Part shown: in pieces, positions 55,201 to 64,000 of the stretch
Position numbering within the stretch: position 1 is the stretch's first letter
How the letters are laid out: the number at the start of each line of letters is the position of its first letter
From: Delphinus delphis
Taxonomy: Eukaryota > Chordata > Mammalia > Artiodactyla > Delphinidae
NCBI RefSeq assembly: GCF_949987515.2
Contig: NC_082684.1
Location: 45,970,006-46,034,005, forward strand
Length of the DNA: 64,000 nt
Direction: 5' to 3'
Position numbers and translations under genes: made by a program
Notes under the pieces: generated by a model
What the model was told of the DNA's origin: nothing
Database searches by the model: none
Seen by the model: only the letters and a program-made list of their open reading frames with translations

Positions 55201-58200
55201 GAATAGGTGAGATGAGATAAGTGGACTGAGACATTTGTTTAAAAAGAAGAAATAGGGGGCTTCCCTGGTGGTGCAGTGGTTGAGAGTCCGCCTGCCGATG
55301 CAGGGGACGCGGGTTCGTGCCCTGGTCTGGGAGGATCCCACATGCTGTGGAGCGGCTGGGCCCGTGAGCCGTGGCCACTGAGCCTGCGCGTCCGGAACCG
55401 TGCTCCGCAGCGGGAGAGGCCACAACAGTGAGAGGCCCGCGTACCGCAAAAAAACAAAAAACCAAAAAAAGAAATAGGTTTAAGATATCATTTTTCTGGA
55501 GATATAATTGACATATTAGTTTCAGGTGTACACCATAATGATTCATTATTTGTATACATTACAAGATGATCACCACAGTTAGTCTAGTTACCATCCATCA
55601 CCACACATAGTTACAAAACTTTTTTTCTTGTGATGAGAACATTTCAGATATACTCTCTTAGCAACTTTCAAATATACAATACAGTATTATTAACTGTAGG
55701 CACCATACTGTATATTACATTCCCGGGACTTACTTATTTTAAACCTGGAAGTTTGTACTTTTTGACCACCTTCACCCATTTCACCTACCCTGCACCTCAC
55801 TCAAGTGATGGGCACCTGAGTTGTTTACAAGTCTTGGCTATTGTAAATAATGCTGCAACATACATGGGGATACATATATATTTTTGAGTTAGTGTTTTCT
55901 TTTCCTTTGGATAAATACTCAGAATTGGAAATGCTGGATCATATGGTAGTTCTAATTTTAATTTTTTGAGGATCTTCCATACTGTTTTTCATAGTGGCTG
56001 CACCAATTTACATTCCTACCAACAGTGCTCAGGGGTTCCTGTTTCTCCATATCCTCACCAACACTTATTATTTCTTGTCTTTTTGATAACAGCCATTCTA
56101 ACAGGTGTCATGTAAGACATCTTAAGAGATAAATTTGATAGGACTGGTGACCAAGTAGATGGTGAGGGGTGGAGGAAGTTGAAAAGTTAGAGATAAGATG
56201 ATGATTCTGAAGATAATAGTTTGATCAATAATACAAATTTTGCTGCTGCTAGAAGAGATGAGGAAGGCAAGAAAAGCTTAAGTGGGTGAATATTAATACC
56301 CTTTTTAAAAAAAATCCTATTTGGGCCATCTAGACATCAGGCAGTTGGGAATAAAAATTTGGAAATCAGGATGGGGATCCATGTTAAGATGTGGATTTTG
56401 GATATGATATTGGGAGTATGAATGGACACTTAAGCTGTACGACTAAATGAGACCATTCCAATTAGGGTATATAAAATTATGAAAGAGTGAGGTCTAGAGA
56501 ACACCTTTAGGTGGGCAGTGATATGCTGAAAAGGACTGGTCAGAGTGGCAGCAGAGCTAAAATGGAGGATAGAAGCTAAAGGAGGAGTGATCTAAAGAGA
56601 ATGGTTAGTGAATCAGGGAGGATGAAGTTTGAACAGATCAGTTGGATTTGTAAACTTGCTAGTCACTGGTGATTTGCTATTTATTTATTTTATTATTTAT
56701 TTATTTATTTTTGGCTGCGTTGGGTCTTCGTTGCTCTGTGCAGGCTTTCTCTAGTTGCAGCAAGCCGGGGCTACTCTTCATTGTGGTGCGCAGGCTTCTC
56801 ACTGAGGTGGCTTCTCTTTGCGGAGCACGGGCTCTAGGCGCGCGGGCTTCAGTAGTTGTGGCATGCAGGCTCAGTTATTGTGGCTCGTGGGCCCTAGAGC
56901 ACAGGCTCAGTTGTTGTGTCGCACAGGCTTAGTTGCTCCGCGGCATGTGGGATCTTCCCGGCCCAGGGCTCGAACCCGTGTCCCCTGCATTGGCAGGCGG
57001 ATTCTTAACCACTGCGCCACCAGGGAAATCCCTGATTTGCTATTTAAAGATATGTATAAAAGATCTCATTGACTGTATACTCATTCCTGATTTAAATAAG
57101 AACTGAATAATATAAAGGCCGAAGATATTGCTTGTTTTTCTAGGCTTCATGAATCTCAATGATTCATTTGACAGATCTTTGATTTATTTACTCTGTATGA
57201 TCTTAGGACACTGTAGAAGAGACCAAAATTAATAAACTGTAGTTCATGGTGGAAAGATACAGATAAATATGTTCTTTATATTAGAGGAAGGATAGATTGT
57301 TTATATTTGGAGGAACATCAAAGAAGACCTCTTGGGATTAGATTTAAGCTGTCTTTTTAGGAATATGTAGATACCAATCATTGGTCTACACTGTAAACAA
57401 CTATTTTAAAATATCTTAAAAATATGTGTAGGTGGAACAAGAGACACATCGTTGTGGGTTTTTTTTTTTTTTTTTTAATTTTGGCTGCGTTGGGTTTTCG
57501 TTGCTGCATGTGGACTTCTCTAGTTGTGGCGCACGGGCTTAGTTGCGCCGTGGCGTGTGGGATCTTAGTTCCCCAACCAAGGATCAAACCCATGTCCCCT
57601 GCATTGGAAGGTGGATTCTTAACCACTGGACCACTGGGGAAGTCCCTGATTATGTTTCTTAAGAAATTTTACAGAGTTGATAAATACCTTATAATTTTTT
57701 AATTGGTCTTTCTCATGCTAAATTTTTTTCACATTTTGTGATTAGGTCTCCATTTTCTTACTGACAATGGACAGGTGTATAATCATGAGATTTGAAGGCA
57801 AATTGTCAAAGCTAGGGAAGTAAGCTGTACAGTATCTTTTCATAAACAGAAAACAAAAGATCCTAATACTCTAGTTTGTTCATCTACCCCCTTTTAAATA
57901 TGTCTAGCTAATCACATTAATGAGGATCCTAATACTTGGAAAATATGCTTTGAAATTTCTTCTCTCTCCTCATTGAGAAATATGGGTAAGTTTTGAAGTT
58001 ATTAACTTAAACATAATTTAAATCAAGCCAGAACCAGAAAAAACAATAACTTAGGGAATTCCCTGGCAGTCCAGGGGTTAGGACTCAGTGCTTTCACTGC
58101 CAGAGGCCTGGGTTCAATCCCTGGTTGGGGAACTAAGACCCGCAAGCTGCACGGCACGGCCAAAAAAATTAAAATTTAAATTAAAAAAAAATTAATTTAA

Positions 58201-61200
58201 GTTAGCAAGTCTCTTTTTGCCATAAATTATTAAGGATAAAATTTAACTTTAAAATGGAAACTTTATTTCATAATGAAACATGGAAGTAAATTTTGCCAGT
58301 TTATTTATTTTTTTAACTTTATCTTCTTTTGACTGTTTTAAGGCTGTTCCATCTTCTGTACGGATTACAAGGTCAAAGGCCAAAGACCAAATGGAGCTGA
58401 CAAAGGTAAAATTGATAGTTAGTAGGTCATTGTTACTAAAATGACAAATTGTACTTTTTTTTCCTCAGAGTAAGTAAATTTATTTTTAATCTAATACCAT
58501 CTTCAAGCATAGTGATTATTTTACTAGAGTCAATAGTACTACCAAAATCACTGTTTTGGTATGGTGGCAGAGCAGATTTGGCTAGATGCTAAGGAAATAG
58601 TCACTTAAAATATTCTTTGCCCAGACATCCCTTATGAGATCTATACTAAACTCTGTGCCACACTCTTTTTTGTTTGTTTGTTTACCGGGCTTCTATTATG
58701 CATCCCATGTCACCATGAAGTGCAGATAGGGATATAAAGCTTACAGGGTGAGTGTTATAAACTTTTGGGTCTTCAAAACACGGTTATGGATAAACTTATT
58801 AGGAGGATTACTAAAATAAAGTCAAGTGGGCAAAGAGGGAAATAGTATGCCTCTTTGTCAGGTGAGGAAGCTAAGTTTCATGTATTCAATGAATTTGAGT
58901 CACTACCATGTTCCTTTAGGCTCTAGAATATAACTGAGCAAAACAAACAAAATTCCCTGTTTTCAAGGAGCTTACATGAGAGATAGCACTAAAAAAAGAA
59001 CTATATAGTATGTCAGATGGTCAAAAGTATTAAGTATTATGGGGGAGATTAAAAAAAAAGAAGAAGAAGGGAGGTGGGGAGTTTTGAAGTAGGTGTAGGG
59101 TGGAATTTTGATCAGGCCTCACTGAGATGGTGGCATTTTATTTTATTTTATTTTATTTTTTTTATTTATTTTTTTTTTTGGTGGTACGCGGGCCTCTCCC
59201 GTTGCGGGACGCGCAGGCTCAGCGGCCATGGCTCACGGGCCTAGTCGCTCCGCGGCATGTGGGATCTTCCCGGACCGAGGCACGAACCCGTGTCTCCTGC
59301 ATCGGCAGGCGGACTCTCAACCACTGCGCCATCAGGGAAGCCCTATTTTATTTTTAATAAATTTATTTATTTATTTTTGACTGTGTTGGGTCTTCATTGC
59401 TGTGCGCAGGCTTTTCTCTAGTTGCTGCGAGCAGGGGCTACTGTTTGTTGCGGTGCGCAGGCTTCTTATTGTGGTGGCTTCTCTTGTTGCAGAGCATGGG
59501 CTCTAGGCATGCGGGCTTCAGCAGTTGCAGTGCGTGGGCTCAGTAGTTGTGGTGCACAGGCTTAGTTGCTCCGTGGCATGTGGGATCTTCCCAGACCAAG
59601 ACTCAAACCTGTGTCCCCTGCATTGGCAGGCAGATTCTTAACCACTGCGGCACCAGGGAAGTTCCCAGATGGTGGCATTTTAAATGAAGTCTTTAAGGAA
59701 ATAGAAGGGTGAACTGTGGGAAAGAGCTTTCTTCCAGGAGAAGAATTTTCTAGACAAAATTCAAAGGTCTTGAATTGAAAACATGCCTGGTATGTTTAAG
59801 GAGTCTCAGAAGATTATAGTCAGTTATTTTTTTAATAGCTTAGGTTATTAGCATTTTCTAAATTCTAGGTTTCTGAAAAAGCTTGTAAGGAAATGTATAT
59901 AATGGAAAACTTGTTTCTTCATCTCATTTTATTTGGGGTAGTGGGTTTTTTGCTGAGTCATTTACAATATCAGGTTTCAGATGAGGGGTCAATTTACACA
60001 TTAAAAATGTGGTGGTTTGGTTCATTATGCAATTAAATCACATAGTACCTAATATTTTGAATAGATTGATAATGGGAGTGATGTTCGAGCAATCCGACCT
60101 GGTCAAAGACAGGCTTCTGAAAAGAAAGTGTTGGACAAAGAGAAAAAAGGTAAGTTCTGATGTTGCCACAACAATAATTTAAAATTACCACAAACATTTG
60201 ATTTTATTATTTGTTCCCACAGCTATACAACCTGTAATGCCGCCAGTGAGAATGACTCGATCGGCTACTCAAGCAGCAAAGCAGATTGCCAGAACAGTCC
60301 CGCCTACTACAGCAAGAAAGCCAGTGACAAGGGCTACTAATGGTAAGAACATTTCTTGATCAGTGACTGAGCTAGGATGTTTTGGTACTTGAGGTTCTTT
60401 GTGTTCAATTTTTAAAAATTAATTAATTTTTGGCTGCATTGGGTCTTCGTTGCTGCGCGCGGGCTTTGTCTAGTTGCAGCCAGCGGGGGCTACTCTTCAT
60501 TGTGGTGCACAGTCTTCTCATTGCATTGGCTTCTCTTGTTGCGGAGCATGGACTCTAGGCGCACTGGCTTCAGTAGTTGTGGCTCTTGGGCTCTAGAGCA
60601 CAGGCTCAGTAGTTGTGGCACACGGGCTTAGTTGCTCCGCAGCATGTGGGATCTTCCCGGGCCAGGGGTCGAACCCGTGTCCCCTGCATTGGCAGGTGGA
60701 TTCTTAACTACTGCACCACCAGGCAAGCCCCTGTGTTCAATTTTTAAAATCATCATGTACTTCTTTGAGTAGGAGAGGAGGAAATGGAGATTCTAATTCC
60801 CGAAGATAGGTTTTGTGCCCTGATATCCCAGTGGGTGCTCAAATGTTGAAGTACTGAATTGGTGTAAGCAGTGCTTCAAAGTGAAAAATTAATGGCCCCA
60901 GTAAGTTACAGTCCATCCATTTGGTGGAATACAATGTAACCATTTAAGAACAGTGTATGAAAGAACACTTAATGACATGGTTAATCGTATTAAGTGGGCA
61001 AAGAAAATCAGCTCAAACTCTGAACAGTACGATTGAAATTCTAAAATATGTATGTGAATGTGAACATAGGAAAAAACTGGGAAAACGTACTCTGAAGTGT
61101 CAATAGTGATTACCACTGAGTAGTGTAAGCTTGGGTAAAATTTTTGATTGTTGTTGTTTTTGTGCTTTTTAAATTTTTTTCTAATTTTCTATAATAAATA

Positions 61201-63625
61201 CATATTTGATATTCAGAGGCAAAAGGTAAAATACCTTAACACTTTTGTTTTGAAAACAGATGGCCTAAACTTGGCAGGAAATTTCATCTATTTTTCTCCT
61301 ATTTTATAATGTGACTTTTAATCATAAAATTCTTTGACATACATTCCTATTGCCTGTTTTCCTTTCCCAAATTACCTAGTGCTTTTAATGCAGCATTTTT
61401 TATCTAGTCTAAATGGATGGCTTATTTCACTTTTATTTTAGTTAATGAAGCAGAAACAGAGGCACCAAATCAAGGAAGACCTGCCAAAAAGATAGAAACA
61501 AAACCTGACAAGGTAGAGTATAAACATCTGTTTATTTCTAGGTACTTTGAAAATCTCACTACTGCTTTCATAAAATTGAAATTAAGCATATAGAACTGCT
61601 TCAAGAAGATAACTTACAACATGTGTTAAAATCTCTTGAACCATAAAGAAGCATCAGGAGGATTTACTGTTGTTTTTCAGGTGTCTTATCCTCAGAGTTT
61701 TATAGGTAGAGAAAGCATAATTTGATTAACAGGAAATAGAGAAAAGTGATAAAAACACAGCTGACCGAAACCTTCATGTGGGAACTAGCTAAGAGATAGG
61801 ATGGAGTAGGGTGAAATGCATTGACTTTGGATTCAGCTAGGCCTGAGTTTGAATATTGTCTCTGCTTCCAATTAGCTATATAACCTTGGACAACTTAGGA
61901 ATTTGTTTTCCCATCTCCAACCCGTAATAACTACATGGAGTAGTTTTAAGAATTAAATAACCTAACATTTCTGATAGCGTCTACCATAGTACATGGTAGA
62001 GTCTTCAAAAAAGAGCCACAATTTTGAGGCCCCAATGCCTTGTTTTATAATCCATGCTACACAGTTCCTTAACCTTAAAAAAGTTAGGGACTTCCCTGGT
62101 GGCGCAGTGGTTAAGAATCCACCTGCCACTGCAGGGGACACGGATTCGAGCCCTGGTCCGGGAAGATCCCACATGCTGTGGAGCAACTAAGCCCGTGCAC
62201 CACAACTACTGAGCCTGAGCTCTAGAGCCCGCGAGCCACAACTACTGAGCCTGCATGCCACAAGTACTGAAACCCATGTGCCTAGAGCCCATGCTTCGCA
62301 ATAAGAGAAGCCACTGCAATGAGAAGCCCATGCACTGCAATGAAGAGAAGTCCCCGTTCACTGCAACTAGAGAAAGACTGTGTGCAGCAATGAACACCCA
62401 ACGCAGCCAAAAATAAATTTATTTTAAAAGAAAAAAAGTTATGCCAAAGTATAAGAAATGTGGCTAGATTCTTAACTAAAAATTAAAAATCAGAAATGTA
62501 AAAACCTCTAAAAATTATGTTTATATGGGTGGGTGAAATCGGTGAAGGTGGTCAAAAGTTATAAACTTCCAGTTACAAAGTGAGTCCTGGGGATTCACTA
62601 TAAAACATAGTGACTATGGTTAATAATACTGTGTTGTATATTTGAAAGTTGCAAAGAGGGTAGGTCATTAAAGTTCTCATCACAAGAAAAAATAATTGTA
62701 ACTTTGTGTAGTGACAGTTGTTCATTAGACTCATCGTCTAGATCATTTTGCAGTATATACAAATATCAAATCATGTTGCACACCTGATACTAATATAATG
62801 TTATATGTCAGTTATATCTCAGTTTTTAAAAAACCAAATAATTAAATTGACAGAGAAAATAAGCTTCACATTTTATATGGTTAATCTCACTGTGTCATCA
62901 CACTGAAAAATATTTTTCTCATGATAAATTTATTTATAATCAAGGTGATTTTAAAAGAGGATTTGGTCCTTGACAATAGTAGTCATCCAATAAACATTGG
63001 ATTTCTGATTCTCAACCATTGTAATTATCAACATAATTTAAATAAAAAGGTAGGTGTTTGTTAGGTGGGTAATTTTTCCACCTTAGTTTTCATATATTTA
63101 ATTTTAATACTTAAAACCTATTATTTAGTCCTTTTAATGAGGATTGGTTCTGTGTCTCTCTGGATCATGACAGTGGTTTAGTTAGCTGGCTACTGATTCC
63201 ATATTTACATTTAATTGTATTTATTTTTTTCTCCTAAATTATGCACAAGGGACACATATCTCAACTTTCATATTTTCAGGCCTGTAAAAATTGGTTTGAA
63301 TATATCCCCAGAAGAGAAATTCTTACTCCATTCTGTTTCCTCCCATCTAGGCCATTTCTTTTAAAGTTGATAGTGAAGAAAGTACTTTGGATTCACAAAC
63401 CAGTACAACAATTGGAATGGATCCAGATGGTGTCTTATCAAAAATGGAAAATTTATCTAAGACAAATAGTGCAAAAATGAAGGGGAAGAATTCCTTTGCA
63501 CCTAAAGATTTTATGTTTCAGCCACTAGATGGTCTGAAGACCTATCAAGTAACACCTATGACTCCCAGAAGTGCCAGTGCTTTCTTGACACCCAGTTATA
63601 CCTGGACCCCTTTAAACACAGAAGT
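52018..63625 (+). CDS. DLGAP5: DLGAP5 (HURP) coding region, seven coding exons, 3' part outside window
   Basis: DLGAP5 (hepatoma up-regulated protein) is a mitotic spindle protein. It binds and bundles kinetochore microtubules near chromosomes and is controlled by Ran/importin-beta and Aurora A (family knowledge). The seven exons splice with GT/AG ends and compatible phases into 348 codons plus 2 nt, about 40% of the ~846-residue human protein. The start is the ATG one base after the exon 2 acceptor, and the N terminus reads [12 protein letters not shown], close to the human protein. Visible: a KEN tripeptide at residues 32-34, a charged helix/coiled coil at about 88-115, VRITRS and VRMTRS basic motifs at about 150 and 202, and the start of the GKAP region near residue 310 ([15 protein letters not shown]) with four TP sites. 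No stop or frameshift is seen, so the gene looks intact. Identity rests on remembered similarity to human DLGAP5, which is strong over all seven exons. Confidence 0.96.
52425..52563 (+). mobile_element. Short CHR SINE, DLGAP5 intron 2, TSD caagtaaaggc
   Basis: Forward head-only copy with a C-rich run before the A tail. Exact 11-bp duplication at 52414-52424 and 52564-52574. Confidence 0.9.
52575..53750. other. DLGAP5 intron 2, unassigned part
   Basis: No repeat or gene recognised between the SINEs at 52425 and 53751. Confidence 0.5.
53751..53965 (-). mobile_element. CHR-1-type SINE, DLGAP5 intron 2
   Basis: Reverse copy with a T19 tail and the head ending accagagaagtccc. Confidence 0.87.
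53965..54340. mobile_element. Old interspersed repeat in DLGAP5 intron 2, family uncertain
   Basis: The text (…gtgactcattcacattacca…, …ccagagcaagggatccaaga…, …acacaggtcagccctattca…, …ggaggctgactatca) is a common old mammalian repeat, probably an LTR or DNA element. The family is not assigned. Confidence 0.45.
54579..54772 (+). CDS. DLGAP5: DLGAP5 exon 3, residues 80-144
   Basis: The acceptor is a long T/C tract ending CTACTTAG, and the donor GTAAGT lies at 54773. Using the first AG restores the frame and gives [13 protein letters not shown], where human has RAMKTILGD. Residues about 88-115 are a run of Gln/Lys/Glu heptads predicted to form a helix, followed by a conserved [12 protein letters not shown] block. 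The exon ends in phase 0. Confidence 0.95.
55257..55470 (+). mobile_element. CHR-2 SINE, DLGAP5 intron 3, TSD gaaatagg
   Basis: Forward copy with a mixed A/C tail and a duplication at 55249-55256 and 55471-55478. Confidence 0.92.
55490..56120 (-). mobile_element. Old L1 3' UTR and ORF2 end, minus strand, DLGAP5 intron 3
   Basis: The 3' UTR at 55490-55800 (ttgacatattagtttcaggt…) joins ORF2-end sequence at 55800-56120 (…tatggtagttctaattttaa…, accaacagtgctcaggggtt). The frame is broken. Confidence 0.65.
56121..56668. other. DLGAP5 intron 3, unassigned part
   Basis: Ordinary intronic sequence with no supported feature. The intron's remaining gaps (57047-57458, 57647-58052) are likewise plain. 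Confidence 0.5.
56684..57032 (-). mobile_element. CHR-1 long SINE, DLGAP5 intron 3, TSD tgatttgctattta
   Basis: Full-length reverse copy with an exact 14-bp duplication at 56670-56683 and 57033-57046. Confidence 0.93.
57459..57646 (-). mobile_element. CHR-1-type SINE, DLGAP5 intron 3
   Basis: Reverse shortened copy with a T18 tail. The body lacks most of the CAGTAGTTGTGG units. Confidence 0.86.
58053..58190 (+). mobile_element. Short CHR SINE, DLGAP5 intron 3
   Basis: Forward head-only copy with an A/T-rich tail, about 150 bp before the exon 4 acceptor. Confidence 0.87.
58343..58405 (+). CDS. DLGAP5: DLGAP5 exon 4, residues 145-165
   Basis: A 63-nt phase-0 exon between a GTTTTAAG acceptor and a GTAAAA donor. 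It encodes [16 protein letters not shown] and on to MELTK. The basic VRITRS motif recurs in exon 6. The exon is too short to stand out as an ORF and was found by splice sites and similarity to the human protein. Confidence 0.93.
58406..59124. other. DLGAP5 intron 4, unassigned part
   Basis: No recognised element before the nested SINE pair. 59683-60064 after it is also plain. Confidence 0.5.
59141..59343 (-). mobile_element. CHR-2 SINE nested in the tail of a CHR-1 SINE, DLGAP5 intron 4
   Basis: Reverse copy with a (TTTTA)n tail and a small body deletion. It lies within the outer duplication agatggtggcatttta (59125-59140 and 59667-59682) that belongs to the CHR-1 element next to it. Confidence 0.9.
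59344..59666 (-). mobile_element. CHR-1 long SINE, host of the nested CHR-2, DLGAP5 intron 4
   Basis: Full-length reverse copy. Its tail was the landing site of the CHR-2 SINE, which dates the CHR-1 insertion as earlier. Confidence 0.9.
60065..60149 (+). CDS. DLGAP5: DLGAP5 exon 5, residues 166-193
   Basis: An 85-nt exon: the acceptor ends GAATAG and the donor is GTAAGT at 60150. It encodes [20 protein letters not shown] and continues to KEKK, leaving one base of codon 194. It matches the human segment around [11 protein letters not shown]. The following intron is only 73 nt. Confidence 0.94.
60223..60342 (+). CDS. DLGAP5: DLGAP5 exon 6, residues 194-233
   Basis: The acceptor is TTCCCACAG and the donor GTAAGA at 60343. 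It encodes [20 protein letters not shown] followed by a second basic, Arg/Thr-rich stretch ([10 protein letters not shown]). The exon is strongly basic, in keeping with microtubule or importin binding, and it leaves one base of codon 234. Confidence 0.94.
60418..60731 (-). mobile_element. CHR-1 long SINE, DLGAP5 intron 6, TSD 18 bp
   Basis: Reverse copy with an exact duplication tgtgttcaatttttaaaa at 60400-60417 and 60732-60749, inserted 60 bp downstream of the exon 6 donor. Confidence 0.94.
60885..61205 (+). mobile_element. Old L1 3' fragment, DLGAP5 intron 6
   Basis: L1M 3' sequence (tggaatacaatgtaaccatt, agtgattaccactgagtagt, …ttctataataaatacatatt). Non-coding. Confidence 0.5.
61442..61512 (+). 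CDS. DLGAP5: DLGAP5 exon 7, residues 234-257
   Basis: A 71-nt exon: the acceptor is the T-rich tract ending TTTTAG at 61441 and the donor GTAGAG at 61513. It reads [20 protein letters not shown] followed by KPDK and ends in phase 0. It aligns with the human NENEPEGKVPSKGRPAKNVETKPDK region, shortened by a couple of residues. Confidence 0.93.
61800..61985 (+). mobile_element. MIR SINE, DLGAP5 intron 7
   Basis: tttggattcagctaggcctg, agctatataaccttggacaa and ttttaagaattaaataacct mark a MIR. Confidence 0.75.
62091..62431 (+). mobile_element. CHR-1 long SINE, DLGAP5 intron 7, TSD aaaaaagtta
   Basis: Full-length forward copy ending AACGCAGCCAAAAATAAAT. The duplication is at 62081-62090 and 62432-62441. 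Confidence 0.91.
62525..62830 (+). mobile_element. L1 3' UTR, DLGAP5 intron 7
   Basis: Typical L1 3' UTR motifs: gggtgaaatcggtgaaggtg, aataatactgtgttgtatat, …gttatatctcagttttt, with an A-rich end. Confidence 0.65.
62842..63350. other. DLGAP5 intron 7, end
   Basis: AT-rich intron ending in a pyrimidine tract at 63337-63350 that serves exon 8. The ORF beginning at 63241 crosses the acceptor in another frame and is not coding. Confidence 0.6.
63351..63625 (+). CDS. DLGAP5: DLGAP5 exon 8, residues 258-348, start of GKAP region
   Basis: The acceptor is TCCCATCTAG and the donor GTAAGA at 63626; two bases of codon 349 remain. It encodes [16 protein letters not shown], then a highly conserved block from about residue 303 ([20 protein letters not shown]) through [10 protein letters not shown]. 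Four Thr-Pro pairs at residues 325, 328, 337 and 343 are candidate proline-directed (CDK-type) phosphorylation sites. The true protein continues in exons beyond the window; the TAA seen in the genomic frame is intronic. Confidence 0.95.
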
Positions 63626-64000
63626 GTAAGAATTTAATGTTAATAATGAATTCCTTGCTAAGATGGTTAACAAATGCCTTTCTTAGATTTGTCCTGTGCT
63701 TTTTAAAAGTTAATATTTAGTTAGTAAATTATATTAATTATAAATCATGAAACTTTGGTCTTTTAAAAAAATTCTTCAGAAGGCTACAGTAATGTATTTG
63801 ACAGTTTTGGTATTTCCTATACATTGTTTTTATCATTATTTTCATGGTACACTTTGTGTTTTTTTTGCTTTTTATAAGTGTCTTTATTATAATACTTAGA
63901 AATAAATGTTTAGAAGGAAGAGATTTCTATAGTACTGTAGTTCAGACATGGTTTGGGTTTTTTTTGGTTTGTTTTTTTGCCGAGTATTACTTTAGAAAAA
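63626..64000. other. DLGAP5 intron 8, partial
   Basis: Begins with donor GTAAGA; AT-rich. No further exon is reached before the window edge. Confidence 0.7.

Noticed and set aside
63387..63629. Stop codon after DLGAP5 residue 348 as the true protein end
   Set aside because: The TAA is past a good GTAAGA donor, and the family protein continues about 500 residues further; the window simply ends.
1..64000. CRISPR array or bacterial operons
   Set aside because: The many spaced direct repeats are SINE copies and their duplications. There are no short regular repeats with unique spacers, and gene structure is eukaryotic.
1..64000. Genuine tRNA genes
   Set aside because: A- and B-box-like sequences are present, but each belongs to a CHR or MIR SINE head with diverged stems.

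Overview
The window is mammalian nuclear DNA, almost certainly from a cetacean (whale, dolphin or porpoise). The main sign is about 49 copies of tRNA-derived SINEs of the cetacean CHR type. They have a head reading like a tRNA A box/B box, a body rich in GGCCCGCG/GAGCC motifs, an A-rich tail, and often perfect 9-18 bp target-site duplications (TSDs). Several short L1 3' ends of the type seen in whales and even-toed ungulates are also present. There are no bacterial operons, CRISPR arrays or phage genes.

One protein-coding gene is supported: DLGAP5 (HURP), on the + strand in the right-hand quarter. Its CpG-richer promoter lies at about 49.1-49.4 kb, with CCAAT boxes and a TTTGAA (CHR-type) cell-cycle element. 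A non-coding first exon ends at 49403. Coding exons lie at 52018-52255, 54579-54772, 58343-58405, 60065-60149, 60223-60342, 61442-61512 and 63351-63625. They join in frame to give the first 348 codons plus 2 nt, and the gene runs off the right edge. The exons encode the N-terminal microtubule-binding region and the start of the guanylate-kinase-associated (GKAP) region. DLGAP5 stabilises kinetochore fibres in mitosis. Its introns hold SINEs, L1 pieces, MIRs and an antisense, broken RPL37A retrocopy (51.5-51.9 kb).

The left 49 kb is intergenic. From human gene order it should be the FBXO34 side of DLGAP5 (an inference; no exon of another gene was recognised). It is built from transposable-element layers: old L1, MIR, L2 and MER5A remnants; three class I-type solo LTRs with clear target duplications (4396-4967, 8493-9197, 47574-48030) and one LTR with uncertain ends (6881-7485); younger short L1 insertions; and CHR SINEs on top of these, several nested in each other. 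Notable local structures are a decayed ~243-bp tandem array (5.3-6.3 kb), a near-perfect 189-bp tandem duplication (21.3-21.7 kb), an unidentified processed cDNA insertion (42.2-43.0 kb), a tail-only insertion (4986-5051) and a tail-to-tail SINE palindrome (44.1-44.6 kb).

I see no new gene system. The points most worth a second look are the unidentified retrocopy, the coding-like remnants at 27.2-28.0 kb and at 7.9-8.5/9.2-9.5 kb, the possible bidirectional DLGAP5 promoter, and the unusual repeat structures.
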